Shown: positions 17,769 through 26,001 of the stretch, one piece after another
How the letters are laid out: each line of letters opens with the position of its first letter
How positions within the stretch are numbered: the first letter of the stretch is position 1
Assembly (NCBI GenBank): GCA_019637915.1
Contig: JAHBUV010000001.1
Coordinates: 3,193,934 to 3,257,933 of the forward strand
Length of the DNA: 64,000 nucleotides
Direction: 5' to 3'
DNA from: Pseudobdellovibrionaceae bacterium
GTDB lineage: Bacteria > Bdellovibrionota > Bdellovibrionia > Bdellovibrionales > Bdellovibrionaceae
Notes under the pieces: model-generated
The model's database searches: none
Told to the model about the DNA's origin: nothing
Seen by the model: the letters and a program-made list of their open reading frames with translations, nothing else
Position numbers and translations under genes: made by a program

Positions 17769-18527
17769 CTAAAGAACATGCAGCCGCTTGTTCACGGCGA
17801 AAAGGGCGTAGAACAGCATGTAGAAGGCGGCTTTGAGGCGTGTCATGCCCAAGTGGCGGTAGAGCTGCCAGCGCCAGAGGGCTGACCTCAATTTGCTCTC
17901 GGTGAGGGAATTTTGACGGATCCTGTATTCGGCAAGCACACCTTTGATGGGCGTGGCGGATTCGCCTTCCTCCAGAAGCTGCAGCCAAAAATGCAGGTCT
18001 TCATGATGAACGTCGCGCATGCGTTTTTCTTTGATGAAGTCGCGTCGAACGATCACCGTGAGACAACCCATGCAATTGTTTTTCAGAAGGTCTTCGTAAC
18101 CGACGGCGTATTTGGCCGTGCGGATGGGGCCGCAGGCACGGCTTTTTTCATCAATCACATTAAAGCTGTGATAGGAAATGTTCAGCCGATCTTTCAACAT
18201 GACGTTGATCTGAGTGCGCAATTTGTTCGGCAGCCAGCGGTCGTCAGCATCAAGAAAAGCGATGAATTCACCCTGCGCTTGATCAATGGCGTGATTGCGG
18301 TTGTCGACAACGGATTTGCATTCCGGACCCGTTATGATCTTGATCCGAGGGTCTTTGCCACGAGCGGCCTCAGCAATGTGTTTTGTCCGGTCTTTTGATT
18401 TGCAATCGACAACGATGAGCATTTCCCAATTTTGATAGCTTTGAGCCAGGACGCTTTCGATCGCCTCAGGCAAATAAGCTTCCGCGTCGTAGGCGGGAGT
18501 CACGATGGAAACGAGCGGCGCGGTCAT
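17769..18527 (-). CDS. Family 2 glycosyltransferase
   Basis: 252-residue GT-A enzyme. The start of the fold is VSIVTPAYDAEAYLPEAIES, the DxD-type motif FLDADDRWLPNKL lies near residue 94, and the acceptor-side motif HHEDLHFWLQLLEEG near 175. I use ATG 18527 (MTAPLVS), with AGGA 7 bp upstream, rather than 18563. It converges on the wzt gene with 21 bp between them. The C-terminal stretch is basic and amphipathic, fitting membrane association. Donor and acceptor sugars cannot be read from the sequence. Confidence 0.87.
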   Translation of the reverse strand: MTAPLVSIVTPAYDAEAYLPEAIESVLAQSYQNWEMLIVVDCKSKDRTKHIAEAARGKDPRIKIITGPECKSVVDNRNHAIDQAQGEFIAFLDADDRWLPNKLRTQINVMLKDRLNISYHSFNVIDEKSRACGPIRTAKYAVGYEDLLKNNCMGCLTVIVRRDFIKEKRMRDVHHEDLHFWLQLLEEGESATPIKGVLAEYRIRQNSLTESKLRSALWRWQLYRHLGMTRLKAAFYMLFYALFAVNKRLHVL

Positions 18528-18883
18528 TCCAGAATCCTGCAAAAATTTAAAACTTGAAGCCATCAGTATTCAGCGACTTATGGGTTAAATCAATACCCGG
18601 ATAAGAAGCCTTCTCAAGTTTTCTCGTGGGAATCTGGAGATGGCAATAATGCTTTGCATTATCTCGAGTGATGGTAAAAAAAGAGACCGTTTTGAAAGCA
18701 GATGCGACCGGAGGGTTTTTAGGTATGGATGCGACGCATGATGCGGCCATTTTGAAGTGGCAAAGGGCGTTCCTTTTTTGAATTTACCGACAAATCTCAA
18801 TGTTTTGGCCATTGAAGAATAAAGGATGAAAAATCCTGGAATACCCATCATAGTGGCGCAGCCTTTTCAAGGAAGTGGCTTGC
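18528..18883. other. Intergenic spacer, divergent promoters likely
   Basis: 356 bp between a minus-strand glycosyltransferase gene and the plus-strand amidotransferase gene. Small open frames exist on the minus strand but have no ribosome site, no family resemblance and atypical composition. The spacer is AT-richer than the left flank and presumably carries the promoters of both divergent genes. I see no clear -35/-10 pair or structured RNA. Confidence 0.4.
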
Positions 18884-20047
18884 ATGTCATCGGCAGATTT
18901 TCCGTCCGTCGTTTCCCCTCACGCTCATTCTTATCAAGTCTGCGTTCATTGCGCGATGGACACCACAGATGAGGCCATTCGCTTCGACAGCAACGGTCGA
19001 TGCTATCACTGCCTTCATTACGAGGTGCGTGCGGAGCGAGAAATCCACCGAGGAGAAAGCGGGCGCCGTTATTTGGAGCAAGTGGCTGAAGTCGTTCGAC
19101 GTGATGGCCGCAACCGGCCATATGATTGCATCGTGGGTGTGAGCGGCGGCGTTGACAGCACTTATGTCGCTTATCTGACAAAACAACTTGGCCTGAGGCC
19201 CTTGGCCGTTCATTTCGACAATGGTTGGAACTCTGAAACCGCCGTCATGAATATCAAAAACGCATTGAATCGCTTAAACATTGATTTGCACACCCATGTC
19301 ATGGAATGGGAGGAATTCCGTGATATTCAACGGGCTTTTTTCCTTTCATCCGTTCCCAACATGGAAATGCCGACGGATCATGCAATCCACGCCGTGTTGT
19401 TCGAGATGGCCGGGAAAACCGGGGCCCGCTATATTTTCAGCGGTTCGAACCTGCAGACGGAAGGAATCCTGCCGCGTTCCTGGGTTTATGATCATCGGGA
19501 TTTCCGTTTTATCCGTGCCGTGCACCGCCGCTTCGGCGAAAGGCCGATGCGGAATTTTCCGCATTACACGCTGCCGGGCCTGGCGAAGTCGATCTTCATT
19601 GACCGTGTGCGTTTCGTGCGGCCGCTGAACGCGACTGATTTCAACAAGGAGGCGGCGAAAGAGCTGCTTCAAAGCGAGCTTGGCTGGCGTGACTACGGTG
19701 GCAAGCACTGGGAGTCGATCTACACACGCTTTTTCCAAGGATACATCTTGCCGAAAAAGTTCAACATGGATAAGCGGCGCCCGCATTTGTCGACCTTGAT
19801 CGCCTCAGGCCAAATCAGCCGTGAAAAAGCCCTTGATGAGTTGCGGCGCCCCCCTTACCCGACGGAAATGATCGAGGCGGACATCGAATTTTTCTGCAAG
19901 AAGCTAAAAATCAGCCGTGAAACTTTCGATCGCGTGATGAGTGAGCCTGCACGTTCTTACGAGGAGTTTCCTCGGTGGGGTTTCTTGAGTGGAGGCCCTT
20001 TCCAGTTTGCGGCGGCGGGATTGAAGCGTTTTGTTCGGAAGATTTAG
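18884..20047 (+). CDS. wbpG: N-acetyl sugar amidotransferase (WbpG/PseA-type)
   Basis: 387-residue enzyme of the PP-loop ATPase superfamily. An N-terminal CVHC...GRCYHC pair (about residues 21-43) looks like a metal-binding knuckle. The ATP pyrophosphatase loop GVSGGVDSTYVAYL lies near 85-98, and the family motif YIFSGSNLQTEGILP near 185. WbpG/PseA enzymes replace an acetamido oxygen with nitrogen, giving an acetamidino sugar, using ammonia supplied by HisH2/HisF2. Those partners are encoded at 39.6-40.9 kb here. I use ATG 18884, which has AAGGAAG upstream; GTG 18875 lies too close to it. It fits the diacetamido-uronate pathway encoded at 10-12.9 kb. Confidence 0.88.
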   Translation: MSSADFPSVVSPHAHSYQVCVHCAMDTTDEAIRFDSNGRCYHCLHYEVRAEREIHRGESGRRYLEQVAEVVRRDGRNRPYDCIVGVSGGVDSTYVAYLTKQLGLRPLAVHFDNGWNSETAVMNIKNALNRLNIDLHTHVMEWEEFRDIQRAFFLSSVPNMEMPTDHAIHAVLFEMAGKTGARYIFSGSNLQTEGILPRSWVYDHRDFRFIRAVHRRFGERPMRNFPHYTLPGLAKSIFIDRVRFVRPLNATDFNKEAAKELLQSELGWRDYGGKHWESIYTRFFQGYILPKKFNMDKRRPHLSTLIASGQISREKALDELRRPPYPTEMIEADIEFFCKKLKISRETFDRVMSEPARSYEEFPRWGFLSGGPFQFAAAGLKRFVRKI

Positions 20048-20166
20048 ACTGCGGGGTATCCTTTGGCAGAATGAGGGTTGTCGGACAGTGTGCAATGGTT
20101 ATCGCTGCTTTGCGAAACCGTCGATTTTAGCTTCTTAATGAGGACGTATATGGGGAAAATACGATC

Positions 20167-21144
20167 GTGCGCACTCGATTTGCCTCAAAAACACCACTGG
20201 TGACTGTTGTTTTGGCTTGCTACAAGCCTGTGAAAGAATACTTTCATTATCAGGTCCAATCTCTGCGCGAGCAGACCTACCCGAATTGGAAATGTGTTGT
20301 TTACGATGATTGCTCCGATGAGGACTCTTTCCAGTATATTAAAAATTTCCTTGAGAATGACATTCGTTTTGAAATTCACCGTGGCAAGGTGAATTTGGGC
20401 AGTACGATGGCATTTGCAGAGGCATTGACACTGGTTCCGCCAGAATCTGTGTATATTGCGTTCTGTGATCAGGATGATATTTGGAAGAAGAATAAAATTG
20501 AAAAAATGGTTGAGGTTTGCGAGGCAAGCGGAGCCTTGCTTGTCCACACAGACCAGGAGTTAATTGATCAGAAGGGAAGTCTGCTTGCGAAATCATGCTG
20601 GGGGAAAGAAGGACGTAAAGAGGTTCGAGTTGATTTGAAGCAATTAATTTTTCGCAATACTGTTACAGGATGCGCGTCTCTTTTTCGAGCATCGTTGTTG
20701 AAAAATGCACTTCCTTTTCCCCTGATTGGAAATGACAAACCAATTTTTTATCATGATGTCTGGATTGCGCTTCATGCAGCTTATTTCGGGGACATTATCT
20801 CTATTGATGAGCCATTGGTGGAATATCGACAGCATGCGGGCAACCAAGTCGGAGCCCAAGGGCAAGGGGCGCGGCTCAAAAAGAAAAAAGATAGTTTCTT
20901 TCGCAGGGCCTTGGCTCAGTATAGGAACCGTTTGTTCTTGAAAAATAAATTTGAGAGTTCTGTTCGATCTCACCATCAAGAACGCTCATATCTGCGCGAT
21001 CTGGAAATTGTGAGCAATTTCAGACTCCTCTTTTTTCAAGGACTTCGAATTTCTTGGGGGAATTCATCATTCTTTAAAACTTGGCTGCTTTTGTTGGTGG
21101 GATTTGGGATGGCAAAAATGCAAGGTGATGGTTATGCGCCGTAA
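20167..21144 (+). CDS. Family 2 glycosyltransferase (rhamnosyltransferase-like)
   Basis: 325-residue GT-A enzyme starting at GTG. The nucleotide-binding start VTVVLACYKPVKEYF and the motif FCDQDDIWKKNKIEKM (about residues 99-114) are typical of rhamnosyltransferase-like GT2 proteins in O-antigen clusters. With rmlC 830 bp downstream, rhamnose is a reasonable donor guess, not shown by sequence. It overlaps the next glycosyltransferase gene by 11 bp. From here on the DNA is markedly AT-richer than the flanks, which suggests horizontal acquisition. Confidence 0.85.
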   Translation: MRTRFASKTPLVTVVLACYKPVKEYFHYQVQSLREQTYPNWKCVVYDDCSDEDSFQYIKNFLENDIRFEIHRGKVNLGSTMAFAEALTLVPPESVYIAFCDQDDIWKKNKIEKMVEVCEASGALLVHTDQELIDQKGSLLAKSCWGKEGRKEVRVDLKQLIFRNTVTGCASLFRASLLKNALPFPLIGNDKPIFYHDVWIALHAAYFGDIISIDEPLVEYRQHAGNQVGAQGQGARLKKKKDSFFRRALAQYRNRLFLKNKFESSVRSHHQERSYLRDLEIVSNFRLLFFQGLRISWGNSSFFKTWLLLLVGFGMAKMQGDGYAP

Positions 21145-21973
21145 AGCTGCTGTCATTTGCATTAACTACAAGACGGAAAATGCGACCAAAAGATTTATTT
21201 CGAGCTTAAAGAATTGCATCTCATCGAATTTTATTGATATTTTTATTGCTGACAATTCACCTCCGTCAGATCGATATGATTTCGGCAAGTTTGGCCCTGA
21301 CTGCCAAGTTTTTCAATATCAGGATAATCCTGGGTATTTCGGGGCTGCTCAGAGAATTTTGGAGTGCCCAAAATTTTTCCTTGAAAAATATGATTGGGTC
21401 ATTGTTGCGAATAATGATATCGAGTTCCGAGACGAGCGTTTTTTATATAGATTATTTCAGTTTAGTCCATCTGAATACGGGGTGTTAGCGCCTTCGATTA
21501 TCGATGGTTTTTCTGGCCGCGATTCGAATCCATTTATGCGTACCCGCCCTCAGCCAGGAAAAATGCGGCGTCTTAAGATATTATTTTCAAATCCTTTGCT
21601 CTGCCAAGCCTATCATTTTCTATCTCTTTTTAAGGAAATGATTTTGAGTCTTGCAGTGAAGAATAGCCAAAATCTTGAGAGGGAAGAGGATATTTACGCT
21701 GCTCATGGAGCATTCATGATTTTCTCTAGGGCATATTTTGCGAACGGCCTTGATTTTTCTCATGGATCTTTTTTATTCGGGGAAGAAGTCACTGTCGCTG
21801 AGCGGTGCAGGATTACAGGATTGAGGATTCACTATAAGCCGTCCCTGCGCGTTCACCACATAGGAAAGCATACAATGGGGCGTTTTTATTCTCGACATGT
21901 CCTTATATGGAAGAAGGATTCGAGTAAATATATATATGAAACATGGTTCCGCTCAAAAGAGAAAGAGGGCTGA
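21134..21973 (+). CDS. Family 2-like glycosyltransferase
   Basis: 279-residue GT-A-type protein. It has AAVICINYKTENATKRFISS, the FIADNSPPSD motif, NPGYFGAAQR, and the VANNDIEFRD motif that replaces a classic DxD; the late FGEEVTVAERCRITGLRI carries the catalytic-base region. The ATG at 21134 is preferred because AAGGTG lies 7 bp before it; earlier in-frame ATGs sit inside or before that site. It resembles rhamnosyl- or galactofuranosyl-type transferases. It is followed with no spacer by rmlC. Confidence 0.8.
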   Translation: MRRKAAVICINYKTENATKRFISSLKNCISSNFIDIFIADNSPPSDRYDFGKFGPDCQVFQYQDNPGYFGAAQRILECPKFFLEKYDWVIVANNDIEFRDERFLYRLFQFSPSEYGVLAPSIIDGFSGRDSNPFMRTRPQPGKMRRLKILFSNPLLCQAYHFLSLFKEMILSLAVKNSQNLEREEDIYAAHGAFMIFSRAYFANGLDFSHGSFLFGEEVTVAERCRITGLRIHYKPSLRVHHIGKHTMGRFYSRHVLIWKKDSSKYIYETWFRSKEKEG

Positions 21974-22519
21974 TTGGAAGTCATTCAGACACCGTTGAGA
22001 GATTGTTATGAAATTCAACCAAAAGTTTTTGGAGACGATCGAGGATTTTTTTTCGAGAGCTTTAATAAAAAAAAGTTCCATGAATTGATCCGAGTCGATC
22101 TTGATTTTGTTCAGGACAATCACTCGCGGTCATCAAAAAACGTCCTTCGTGGCCTTCATTATCAAATTCGTCAGCCGCAAGGAAAACTAGTCCGTGTTGT
22201 TCAGGGCGAGGTTTTTGATGTGGCGGTGGATTTGCGTCAGAGTTCGGTAACATTTGGGAAATGGCATGGGGTTATATTATCTGGATTAAATAAAAAGCAG
22301 TTCTGGGTGCCGCCGGGTTTTGCGCATGGTTTTTTGGTGCTGTCAGAAACAGCTGACTTTTTATACAAGACCACTGATTATTACTCACCTGAGCATGAAA
22401 GAAGCATTCTTTGGAACGATCCGGCATTGGAGATCCAATGGGGGTTGCAAGAAAATCCGATCCTATCTCTGAAAGACCAGAAAGGGAGTTCTTTTCAGAA
22501 CGCAGATTTTTTTGATTAA
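21974..22519 (+). CDS. rmlC: dTDP-4-dehydrorhamnose 3,5-epimerase
   Basis: 181-residue cupin epimerase of dTDP-L-rhamnose synthesis. The N-terminal FGDDRGFFFESF (19-30), the catalytic His in VLRGLHYQ (H62), the PPGFAHGF motif and the Tyr-containing FLYKTTDYYSPEHE are intact. The start is TTG directly after the previous stop, with AGAGGG upstream. It catalyses step 3 of 4; the other three rml genes are on the opposite strand 12-15 kb away, so the pathway is split in this locus. Confidence 0.93.
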   Translation: MEVIQTPLRDCYEIQPKVFGDDRGFFFESFNKKKFHELIRVDLDFVQDNHSRSSKNVLRGLHYQIRQPQGKLVRVVQGEVFDVAVDLRQSSVTFGKWHGVILSGLNKKQFWVPPGFAHGFLVLSETADFLYKTTDYYSPEHERSILWNDPALEIQWGLQENPILSLKDQKGSSFQNADFFD

Positions 22520-22575
22520 AATTCCTCAGGAATAAAGCTGTACACCGACCACAACGTTTTTCATATTAGGGTATT

Positions 22576-23367
22576 ATGTTGGAAGGAATTAAAAAAGAAC
22601 TGAGTGAGTCGTATAGATATCGGTACGTTGTCTACTCTTATGTGCAGACAAATTTAAAATTGCGTTATCGGCGTTCTTACCTGGGCTTTGTTTGGACAGT
22701 GCTGGCCCCCATGCTGAACTACCTGGTTATGGGGATTGTTTTCAGTTTTGTGATGCGTGATCGCATTCCAAATTATTTCGTTTATTATTTCTCAGGAGCC
22801 ATTTTCTTTTCGATCATCTCGAGCACGTTGAACCGTTCGCCGTTGTTTTTGATCGGTAACGAGCATTATATTAAGAAAATCTACATTCCAAAACTAACCT
22901 TTGTTTTGAATGGAACGATTTACGAGATAACTAATTTTTTTCTATCGGCAACAGCCTTGCTTATTCTTGGGTTGCTTGCTGGACAGTTGAATTTGAGCTG
23001 GCACACAGTGCTTATTGCAGTGCCTTTAATTTTAATTAGCTTTTTTCTGGTTGGTTTGGGTTGCTTAATCAGTGTGGCAGCTGTTTATTTCCGTGATTTG
23101 ATTCACATCATTCCAGTGCTAGTTCAGGCAACCTTCTTCCTGACGCCGGTTGTCTATCAAGAATCGATGATTCCATCTGAGTATCAGTTTTTTATAAAGT
23201 TAAATCCTTTTTACTACTTCTTAGAAATATACCGTCAGCCGCTTGTTTATCATCAGGTGCCGGCATTTTCTTATTATGTTTTTTGTTTTTTGATATCTGC
23301 TACTTTATTGCTCATTGGGATTTCGGTAATTAAGAAATTTGATAATAAGATCGTATTTAAATTATGA
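22576..23367 (+). CDS. wzm: Polysaccharide ABC exporter permease (Wzm), second copy
   Basis: 263-residue ABC-2 permease with six hydrophobic segments and the start motif LKLRYRRSYLGFVWTVLAP. It is clearly diverged from the first copy (for example RDLIHIIPVLVQATFFLTPV against RDMRFVVALILQFWFYLTPV). It overlaps the ATPase gene by 4 bp. The DNA is AT-rich like its surroundings, so this pair probably came in with the O-antigen island, while the 16-kb pair has the base composition of the host. Confidence 0.9.
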   Translation: MLEGIKKELSESYRYRYVVYSYVQTNLKLRYRRSYLGFVWTVLAPMLNYLVMGIVFSFVMRDRIPNYFVYYFSGAIFFSIISSTLNRSPLFLIGNEHYIKKIYIPKLTFVLNGTIYEITNFFLSATALLILGLLAGQLNLSWHTVLIAVPLILISFFLVGLGCLISVAAVYFRDLIHIIPVLVQATFFLTPVVYQESMIPSEYQFFIKLNPFYYFLEIYRQPLVYHQVPAFSYYVFCFLISATLLLIGISVIKKFDNKIVFKL

Positions 23368-24128
23368 TTAATAAATCTTCTCGTGTTTATGTTGGGCTTC
23401 AAGATGTGCGTCTTATTTATGAGTTGCACCATGATAGGACCAATAATCTTAAAGAGTATATTATCAACTTTTTCCGCAGGAAAAAGTACGTCGATGTCGC
23501 GAAGGAAAAGCTCCATGCGTTGAACGGTATTGATTTGGACATTCATGAAGGTGAGCGCGTTGGGATTATCGGTTTGAATGGGGCAGGTAAAAGTACATTG
23601 TTGAAAGTCATTTCTGGTATCTTGAAGCCATCAAGCGGGCGAATCGAAGTGCATGGAAATATCCAACCTCTCATCGAAATTGGCGCTGGTTTTGACCCTG
23701 AATTTACCGGCCGCGAGAATATTTACTTGAACAGCTACATGCTCGGTTTTACGAAGAAGCAGGTTCAGGCTCAAGAAGATAAGATTATTGAGTTCGCTGA
23801 TTTGGGGAAGTTCATTGATACGCCGATCAAATACTATTCATCTGGTATGAGTGTGAGGTTAGCGTTCTCCATTGCAACAATGATCAGCCCGGAAATTCTT
23901 GTCCTAGATGAGATGCTTTCCGCTGGAGATGCCGCCTTTCTTGAGAAAGCAAAAAAACGAATTGATGGTTTGATCAATCAGGCGAAGATCATGGTCGTTG
24001 TTTCTCATGATTTAAGTCTCATTCAAAGTATTTGTAATCGCTGCTTAATTGTTCGTCAGGGGAAAGTAATTTTTGACGGAAAAACGGAGAATGCGATCAA
24101 GCAATACCTTGAGTCGATTAAATCTTAG
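23364..24128 (+). CDS. wzt: Polysaccharide ABC exporter ATPase (Wzt), short form, second copy
   Basis: 254-residue ATPase with Walker A GLNGAGKSTLL (about residue 70), the signature YYSSGMSVRLAFSIA (about 162) and Walker B EILVLDEML (about 182). As in the first copy, the chain stops after the nucleotide-binding domain, with no C-terminal glycan-recognition domain. It energises export by the adjacent permease. It converges on the methyltransferase gene with 26 bp between. Confidence 0.9.
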   Translation: MINKSSRVYVGLQDVRLIYELHHDRTNNLKEYIINFFRRKKYVDVAKEKLHALNGIDLDIHEGERVGIIGLNGAGKSTLLKVISGILKPSSGRIEVHGNIQPLIEIGAGFDPEFTGRENIYLNSYMLGFTKKQVQAQEDKIIEFADLGKFIDTPIKYYSSGMSVRLAFSIATMISPEILVLDEMLSAGDAAFLEKAKKRIDGLINQAKIMVVVSHDLSLIQSICNRCLIVRQGKVIFDGKTENAIKQYLESIKS

Positions 24129-24154
24129 TTTTTTGATTTTGTTGCTATATTTTT

Positions 24155-24703
24155 TTATTTGACAGCGTGAATACCATACTGAAGCGGCATGAGGAAGCGG
24201 TTGTCAAAAGATTGATACTCTGTAATTTCAACACTCGAAAAATTTCTGAGCATGTGTTTGAGACCGTGTATGGTAAAGCGCCAGCAATCTGGCAGCGGGC
24301 CGTGAATACGGAAATTCAAAGGTGTGGAAGCCAAAAGAATGCCTCCAGGCTTTAAAATACGATAAAGCTCGTTGATAGCAGAAAAAGGATCTAACGTATG
24401 TTCTAAAACTTCGGTGCAAACAATAAAATCAAATGTAGAATCTGCGATTTGAACATTCAGTTTGCAAATATCTCCGATAATATCCGCATTGGACATCGGA
24501 TTAATATCGAAGGTTTTAACCTGAGCTTTTTGGAAAAACTCTCGAACTCCTGCATGATCTTGTGGCGCGATATCCAAAACCAAAAGGTTGTTTTTATCGT
24601 GATGTTCCGCTGCGCTTTTAATCAAGTTACGAACATTTTCGCGCAACATTTTGAAGTGATTGCGGTCGAGTTCGCTGATCATTTCATCTGTATTCACCTT
24701 CAA
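24155..24703 (-). CDS. SAM-dependent methyltransferase
   Basis: 182-residue class I methyltransferase. The post-I to motif IV region is clear (FDFIVCTEVLEHTLDPFSAI near residues 92-111), then LYRILKPGGILLASTPLNFR (motif VI). Motif I is unusual (VLDIAPQDHAGVREFF) and lacks the usual GxGxG. The start is TTG 24703, overlapping the upstream stop by 4 bp (TTGA), with GGAG just before; ATG 24682 is an alternative. Third gene of a minus-strand operon with an ATP-grasp/HAD protein and an aminotransferase, so it probably methylates the product of those enzymes. Confidence 0.82.
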   Translation of the reverse strand: MKVNTDEMISELDRNHFKMLRENVRNLIKSAAEHHDKNNLLVLDIAPQDHAGVREFFQKAQVKTFDINPMSNADIIGDICKLNVQIADSTFDFIVCTEVLEHTLDPFSAINELYRILKPGGILLASTPLNFRIHGPLPDCWRFTIHGLKHMLRNFSSVEITEYQSFDNRFLMPLQYGIHAVK

Positions 24704-26001
24704 TATCTCCTCTCATCAATGAGACAATCCAACATGCTTAAATCAAAAGTATGAATATTCAGTACGTTTTTAATCTCTTCACGCTCGGCGAATGAATCAT
24801 CAATAAAAATCGAGTTGTCGTTGATAAACTTCGATTTGGGTTCACCATTTTTCAAATGAATAACTTCATGAAAAAGGCTTTGGAGCTTAAATTGTCTTAA
24901 TTTTTCGTTCGGGTCAGATTTATGACGGGTGATTAAGAATAATTTTTTGCCATCATCGAGCCATTGATAAATCAGGGCGATCAGTTTTGTGTTGACGCGT
25001 TCTTTGATAATTAAAGTGTCATCGAGATCAATGTAGATATTCTGGAACGAAATATCGGATCGATAGTGATTTTTGAACGTACGGCAGAGGGAAAAGGTTG
25101 TTTCTTGGTTCGGACGAATTTTGAACGATAAGCCTTCGTGAGCATAGAGGGAAAGGAGCGGGAAGTTAATGCCGTATTGACGATAAAGGGCCATGGTGCC
25201 AGCGATTCTCGGTGCAACCTCCAAGAGCTTTGGATTTCCATCGGCATCGAACTTCATTTGGAAGAACCATGCGCCTTTCAGTTTGAAACGGCGACTGATG
25301 AGCGCGGCAAATCGATTGAACCTTTCATCTGAGACGGGTGATGTATGCACAGAAATACCAGCCTTTGTCCGATTCCGAATGCGTGGGCAAGCGATTAACA
25401 ATTCACCTGATGCTTCTGAAATACAATCAATTGTGAACTCTTCACCTGGTAGGTACTCGGCGAATAGATATTTATTGGCGTTGTTTTCAAGATGTTTCAG
25501 CTGATTTGACCAAAGTAAATGGGTGTCGAAGGAGCCTTGGCCGATATCCGGTTTTACAAAAATCTGGATGGGGGGGGTGAAATTAGCCAACTCGGAATAG
25601 CTAAAAACTTTTGGGGTTGGGATAATGTCTTTGAGTGAGGCGATTGTCTTTATCTTTGATCGAAGAACAGATGCAGCTTCGAAGCTGGGCGTCAGAACAG
25701 GACATTTGAGATCGTCCCGGAACTCGGCTAAAAAAAGAAGAGCATCATCATGACAGGGAATAACATAGTCAATTTGCCACTGCTGAATCAGTGAGTTTAA
25801 TTCGCGAAGACACTCACGGGTATTCCGGATATGTGGAATACTTTGGTTGTAATATGAATAAAGATAAGGGCCTGAATCGAAGCGATCGCCAGACGCGCCG
25901 TAAACTTGGATATTTTTATCCAGAACAAGCGCATCTCTTGCTTCCATGGCAATTTCAGTGCCGCCTGGAAAATTAAGTACTTTTAAATGCCGTAATTTCA
26001 T
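24700..26001 (-). CDS. ATP-grasp ligase fused to a HAD-type phosphatase domain
   Basis: 433-residue two-domain protein. Residues about 1-310 form an ATP-grasp enzyme: the ATP-binding segment IFVKPDIGQGSFDTHLL, the hinge LFAEYLPGEEFTIDCI and the metal-binding LLEVAPRIAGTM. Residues about 315-433 are a HAD domain with all four motifs: IYIDLDDTLI, LFLITRH, the Lys in EPKSKFI, and IFIDDSFAE. ATP-grasp enzymes join a carboxylate to an amine through an acyl-phosphate. Lying 4 bp into an aminotransferase gene, it may acylate an amino sugar with an amino acid or similar group. Fusion to HAD is unusual, and the substrate is unknown. Confidence 0.8.
   Translation of the reverse strand: MKLRHLKVLNFPGGTEIAMEARDALVLDKNIQVYGASGDRFDSGPYLYSYYNQSIPHIRNTRECLRELNSLIQQWQIDYVIPCHDDALLFLAEFRDDLKCPVLTPSFEAASVLRSKIKTIASLKDIIPTPKVFSYSELANFTPPIQIFVKPDIGQGSFDTHLLWSNQLKHLENNANKYLFAEYLPGEEFTIDCISEASGELLIACPRIRNRTKAGISVHTSPVSDERFNRFAALISRRFKLKGAWFFQMKFDADGNPKLLEVAPRIAGTMALYRQYGINFPLLSLYAHEGLSFKIRPNQETTFSLCRTFKNHYRSDISFQNIYIDLDDTLIIKERVNTKLIALIYQWLDDGKKLFLITRHKSDPNEKLRQFKLQSLFHEVIHLKNGEPKSKFINDNSIFIDDSFAEREEIKNVLNIHTFDLSMLDCLIDERRY

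Noticed and set aside
18547..18851. Small minus-strand open frames in the spacer before the amidotransferase gene
   Set aside because: No ribosome site, no recognisable motif, overlapping alternatives in two frames; more likely promoter DNA.
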